Below, in pieces: positions 35,163 through 37,807 of a stretch of 37,807 nucleotides of DNA (its first letter is position 1; every line of letters starts with the position of its first letter). Below the pieces are notes generated by a model. That model was not told the DNA's origin. It ran no database searches and worked only from the letters and a program-made list of their open reading frames with translations. A program made the translations under genes and the position numbers. Source of the DNA: Candidatus Calditenuaceae archaeon (GTDB lineage: Archaea; Thermoproteota; Nitrososphaeria_A; Caldarchaeales; Calditenuaceae); assembly GCA_025058225.1 (NCBI GenBank), contig JANXEE010000015.1, positions 1 through 37,807 on the forward strand. Reading direction: 5' to 3'.

Positions 35163-36704
35163 TTGAGGATGCATGCCAAAGGGAGGTTCGTCCTCAGCTC
35201 CCAACCAGCCGTTGACGTCGAGGGGCTCGGGAAGGTGTTAGGTGAAGTTAACGCGGCACTCTCTAAGGGTGTGTCGCCTGAGAGGGCCACAGAGGGTGCG
35301 AGGTTAATAAGGTTCGAGATCAGGGGCAACGAAGTCGCTTTCGAGGTCGAGTCCGGGAGCGCCGTCTGGGCAACCGACGCTGTCCTGAGAGCGAAGAACG
35401 CCATCGCCGAGGCCCTAGGGAGGTCCTACAGAGTGGGGGTTAGAGGGACCGTGGTGGACGAGCTGACGGTTCAGCTGGAGAAGGGCTTCGACCTTCGGAG
35501 GGCGGAGAAGGAACTCGAGGGTGTCGCTGCGGTGGAGGGGCAGGGTGGGGTGTTGATGGTGAGGTTCACCGGCCTAACCGAGAGGGAGCTCCAGGACAAG
35601 GTCGTCGAGAGGGCCCTGAGGAGGGTGAGGGTCGCTGCGGTGGCGGAGGAGATCGTTGTGCCTGCAACCTTCGGTACGGTTCTCAGGCAGGGCATCGAGA
35701 AGCCGCAGAAGGTGACCGAGGACATCGGTCAGGCCGCTGAAGCACGCGGGTGGATAAAGAGGTTCCCCGGAAGGGGTCAATGGATCTACTCACCTCCCAT
35801 GGCATCCCTCATCAGGTCCGTAGTTCAACTGATAATCGAGCGGGTCTGCGTCCCACTCGGTTTTCAGGAATGGGTCTTCCCGAGACTGCTGCCGATGGAG
35901 GTCTTCCAGAGGCTCTCCACCTACGTCGAGCACCTCCCGGAGGGGCTCTTTTACGTCTGTCCTCCGCCCAGAGACCCTGCAGCCTTCGCGGAGTTCAAGC
36001 GTGAGTACTCTCTTCGGAGGGAGCTGAGGGTCGACCTGCTGAGGGGCGCGCTGGAGGATCCGAGGTACGTGTTGGACGCGGTGCAGTGCCCGCCCTTCTA
36101 TCAGTTCTTCAGCCAAGAGTACGTCAAACTCGAGGACCTGCCGGTGAAGGCGTTCGACGTCATGGGAGGGTGGACTTGGCGCAACGAAGCGGGCGGGGTC
36201 GAGGGTATCGTCAGGACCAACGAGTTCATGAGGATGGAGATGGTCTTTCTGGCCTCACCTGAGGACGCCGTCGAGCTCAGGGACTCGGTCATAGATAGGG
36301 TCGTTGAGCTGGTAGACAAGGAGCTGGACCTCGAATGGCGGGTCGTCGCCGGTGCGCCGTTCTACCTCTCTCCCGAGGAGGCGAAGAAGAGGGTGATAGA
36401 CGTCTCTACCTCTGCGAAGATCCCCACACTCGACGTGGAAGTCTACATGGCCTACAGGGGCGAGAGGGAGAGGGCCGAGTGGCTTGAGATCACCGCAGCT
36501 ACTGTTCACAGAGACTTCTACGTTAACGCCTTCAGAATAAAAGAGGTGAAGGAGAGACCTATCTGGACCGGATGCGTCGGTAACGGAATCACGAGGTGGG
36601 CAGCTGCCGTTTTAGCGCGACACGGATTCGAGGTCGATGAATGGCCTAAGGCCATCAGGGATAGGATGAGGTACGTTCCGAGCGTCCCGAGGGTCGTGAG
36701 GTGA
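35163..36704 (+). CDS. serS: Seryl-tRNA synthetase, methanogenic (type 2) form
   Basis: Class II motifs in the rare-type context: DVMGGWTWRNEAGGVEGIVRTNEFMRMEMVFL and WLEITAATVHRDFYVNAFRIKEVKERPIWTGCVGNGITRWAAAVLARHGF. Candidate Zn ligands: C in AVQCPPF, E in FMRMEM, C in WTGCVG. Start may be TTG at 35163. Confidence 0.85.
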   Translation: MRMHAKGRFVLSSQPAVDVEGLGKVLGEVNAALSKGVSPERATEGARLIRFEIRGNEVAFEVESGSAVWATDAVLRAKNAIAEALGRSYRVGVRGTVVDELTVQLEKGFDLRRAEKELEGVAAVEGQGGVLMVRFTGLTERELQDKVVERALRRVRVAAVAEEIVVPATFGTVLRQGIEKPQKVTEDIGQAAEARGWIKRFPGRGQWIYSPPMASLIRSVVQLIIERVCVPLGFQEWVFPRLLPMEVFQRLSTYVEHLPEGLFYVCPPPRDPAAFAEFKREYSLRRELRVDLLRGALEDPRYVLDAVQCPPFYQFFSQEYVKLEDLPVKAFDVMGGWTWRNEAGGVEGIVRTNEFMRMEMVFLASPEDAVELRDSVIDRVVELVDKELDLEWRVVAGAPFYLSPEEAKKRVIDVSTSAKIPTLDVEVYMAYRGERERAEWLEITAATVHRDFYVNAFRIKEVKERPIWTGCVGNGITRWAAAVLARHGFEVDEWPKAIRDRMRYVPSVPRVVR

Positions 36705-36710
36705 CGTCGC

Positions 36711-37807
36711 GTGGGTGATGTGCGAGTCGTAGGTCTGGAGGACCTTCTCAGCGGAAGGGTGAAGCTTCACATGCTCGACGAGCTCGTGGGTGCGAGGGAG
36801 GCGACACGGCTCAGAAGGAAGTACCTCGAGCAGCAGGCTGGGATTGAGCTCTCACAGCTCGATGTCGACCTGCCATACGAAGGCGTGGTGGGCCGCAACT
36901 GCGAGAACACGATAGGCGGTGTCACGATACCGTTGGGCGTGGCCGGACCGCTCCCGATCGAAGGCGAGCACTTCAGGGGGAGCACCTACGTACCTTTAGC
37001 CACAACCGAGGGCGCCCTAGTTGCGACCGTCAACAGGGGAGCAGCCGCGATAAGGTCCTCTGGAGCAGTCAAGGTGAGGGTCCTAGATGACAAGATGACT
37101 AGAGCCCCTGTCCTCGAGACGCCGGGGGTGGAGTGGAGCTTCAGGCTCACCAAGTGGGTCGAGCAGAACTTCCAGCTCCTCCGTGAGGCGTTCAGGTCCG
37201 CAACCAATCACGGCGACCTCAGGGGAATCAAGCCGTTCGTCGCAGGGAAGTTCGTCTTCCTCAGGATGGAGGCCACAACTGGTGACGCGATGGGCATGAA
37301 CATGGTCACCAAGGCCGCAGAGCGCGTGGTGGAGGAGGTCGTCTCGAGGCTCGATTGGGTGAAGCACGTATCCCTCAGCGGCAACCTCTGCACCGACAAG
37401 AAACCCGCAGCGGTCAACTGGGTAATGGGTCGTGGCAAGACCGTATCGGCCGAGGCCGTCATCAAGCGAGACGTAGTGGGTTCCGTGCTGAAGACGACGC
37501 CTGAGGCCGTGATGAAGGTCGTCTCGGCGAAGCTCTACGTCGGGTCCGCGCTCGCTGGGGCGCTCGGAGGCTTCAACGCCCACGTAGCGAACGTGATAGC
37601 TGCGGTCTTCATCGCCACGGGTCAGGACTTAGCGCAGGTCGTCGAGTCGAGCGAGTCGATCACCTACGCCGACATCACCCCAGCCGGAGACCTCTACTTC
37701 AGCCTCACCATCCCTAGCCTCGAGGTCGGTACCGTGGGTGGAGGGACGTGGCTACCCGCTCAACGCGCTGCACTCTCAATAATGGGTGTGGCCGGGCCCG
37801 GTGACCC
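36711..37807 (+). CDS. 3-hydroxy-3-methylglutaryl-CoA reductase, truncated at window end
   Basis: GTG start; ENTIGGVTIPLGVAGPLPIEG, ATTEGALVATVNRGAAAI, TTGDAMGMNMVTKAAERV, SGNLCTDKKPAAVNWVMGRGKTV. Confidence 0.95.
   Translation, partial: MGDVRVVGLEDLLSGRVKLHMLDELVGAREATRLRRKYLEQQAGIELSQLDVDLPYEGVVGRNCENTIGGVTIPLGVAGPLPIEGEHFRGSTYVPLATTEGALVATVNRGAAAIRSSGAVKVRVLDDKMTRAPVLETPGVEWSFRLTKWVEQNFQLLREAFRSATNHGDLRGIKPFVAGKFVFLRMEATTGDAMGMNMVTKAAERVVEEVVSRLDWVKHVSLSGNLCTDKKPAAVNWVMGRGKTVSAEAVIKRDVVGSVLKTTPEAVMKVVSAKLYVGSALAGALGGFNAHVANVIAAVFIATGQDLAQVVESSESITYADITPAGDLYFSLTIPSLEVGTVGGGTWLPAQRAALSIMGVAGPGD

Noticed and set aside
1-37807. CRISPR array, transposase, integrase or phage module
   Set aside because: No regularly spaced direct repeats and no recognizable transposase, integrase, Cas or capsid-like proteins among the ORFs. 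The 9-11 kb cassette carries no mobility gene.

Overview
The window is a gene-dense, GC-rich archaeal chromosome segment. The lineage looks thermophilic and Thaum-/Aigarchaeota-like, but that is inference from gene content only. It starts with the 5' part of a 23S rRNA gene on the minus strand, with no 16S gene directly upstream. Most of the rest is housekeeping: rhomboid, SucD, archaellin-like protein, aIF5A, radical SAM protein, ThrB, archease, SPOUT methyltransferase, TusA/YeeE-YedE, SpeD/SpeE, AOR, CBS protein, intron-containing tRNA-Phe, ATPase K, P1, AlaS, P0, NuoA/NuoH, ThiDN, HIT protein, TFS, a methanogen-type SerRS and a truncated HMG-CoA reductase. A likely propionate/methylcitrate cluster (ICL/MICL, nucleoside phosphorylase, PrpD, citrate synthase) spans 24.3-29.0 kb. 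The main accessory candidate is a visibly lower-GC two-gene cell-surface cassette at about 9.1-11.4 kb. It encodes a membrane-anchored stalk-like protein and a membrane-anchored metzincin-type protease. By manual retranslation the pair is interrupted by three +1 frame discontinuities, while no other large gene in the window shows one. Everything here comes from reading the sequence and the supplied ORFs; no searches or folding were run.
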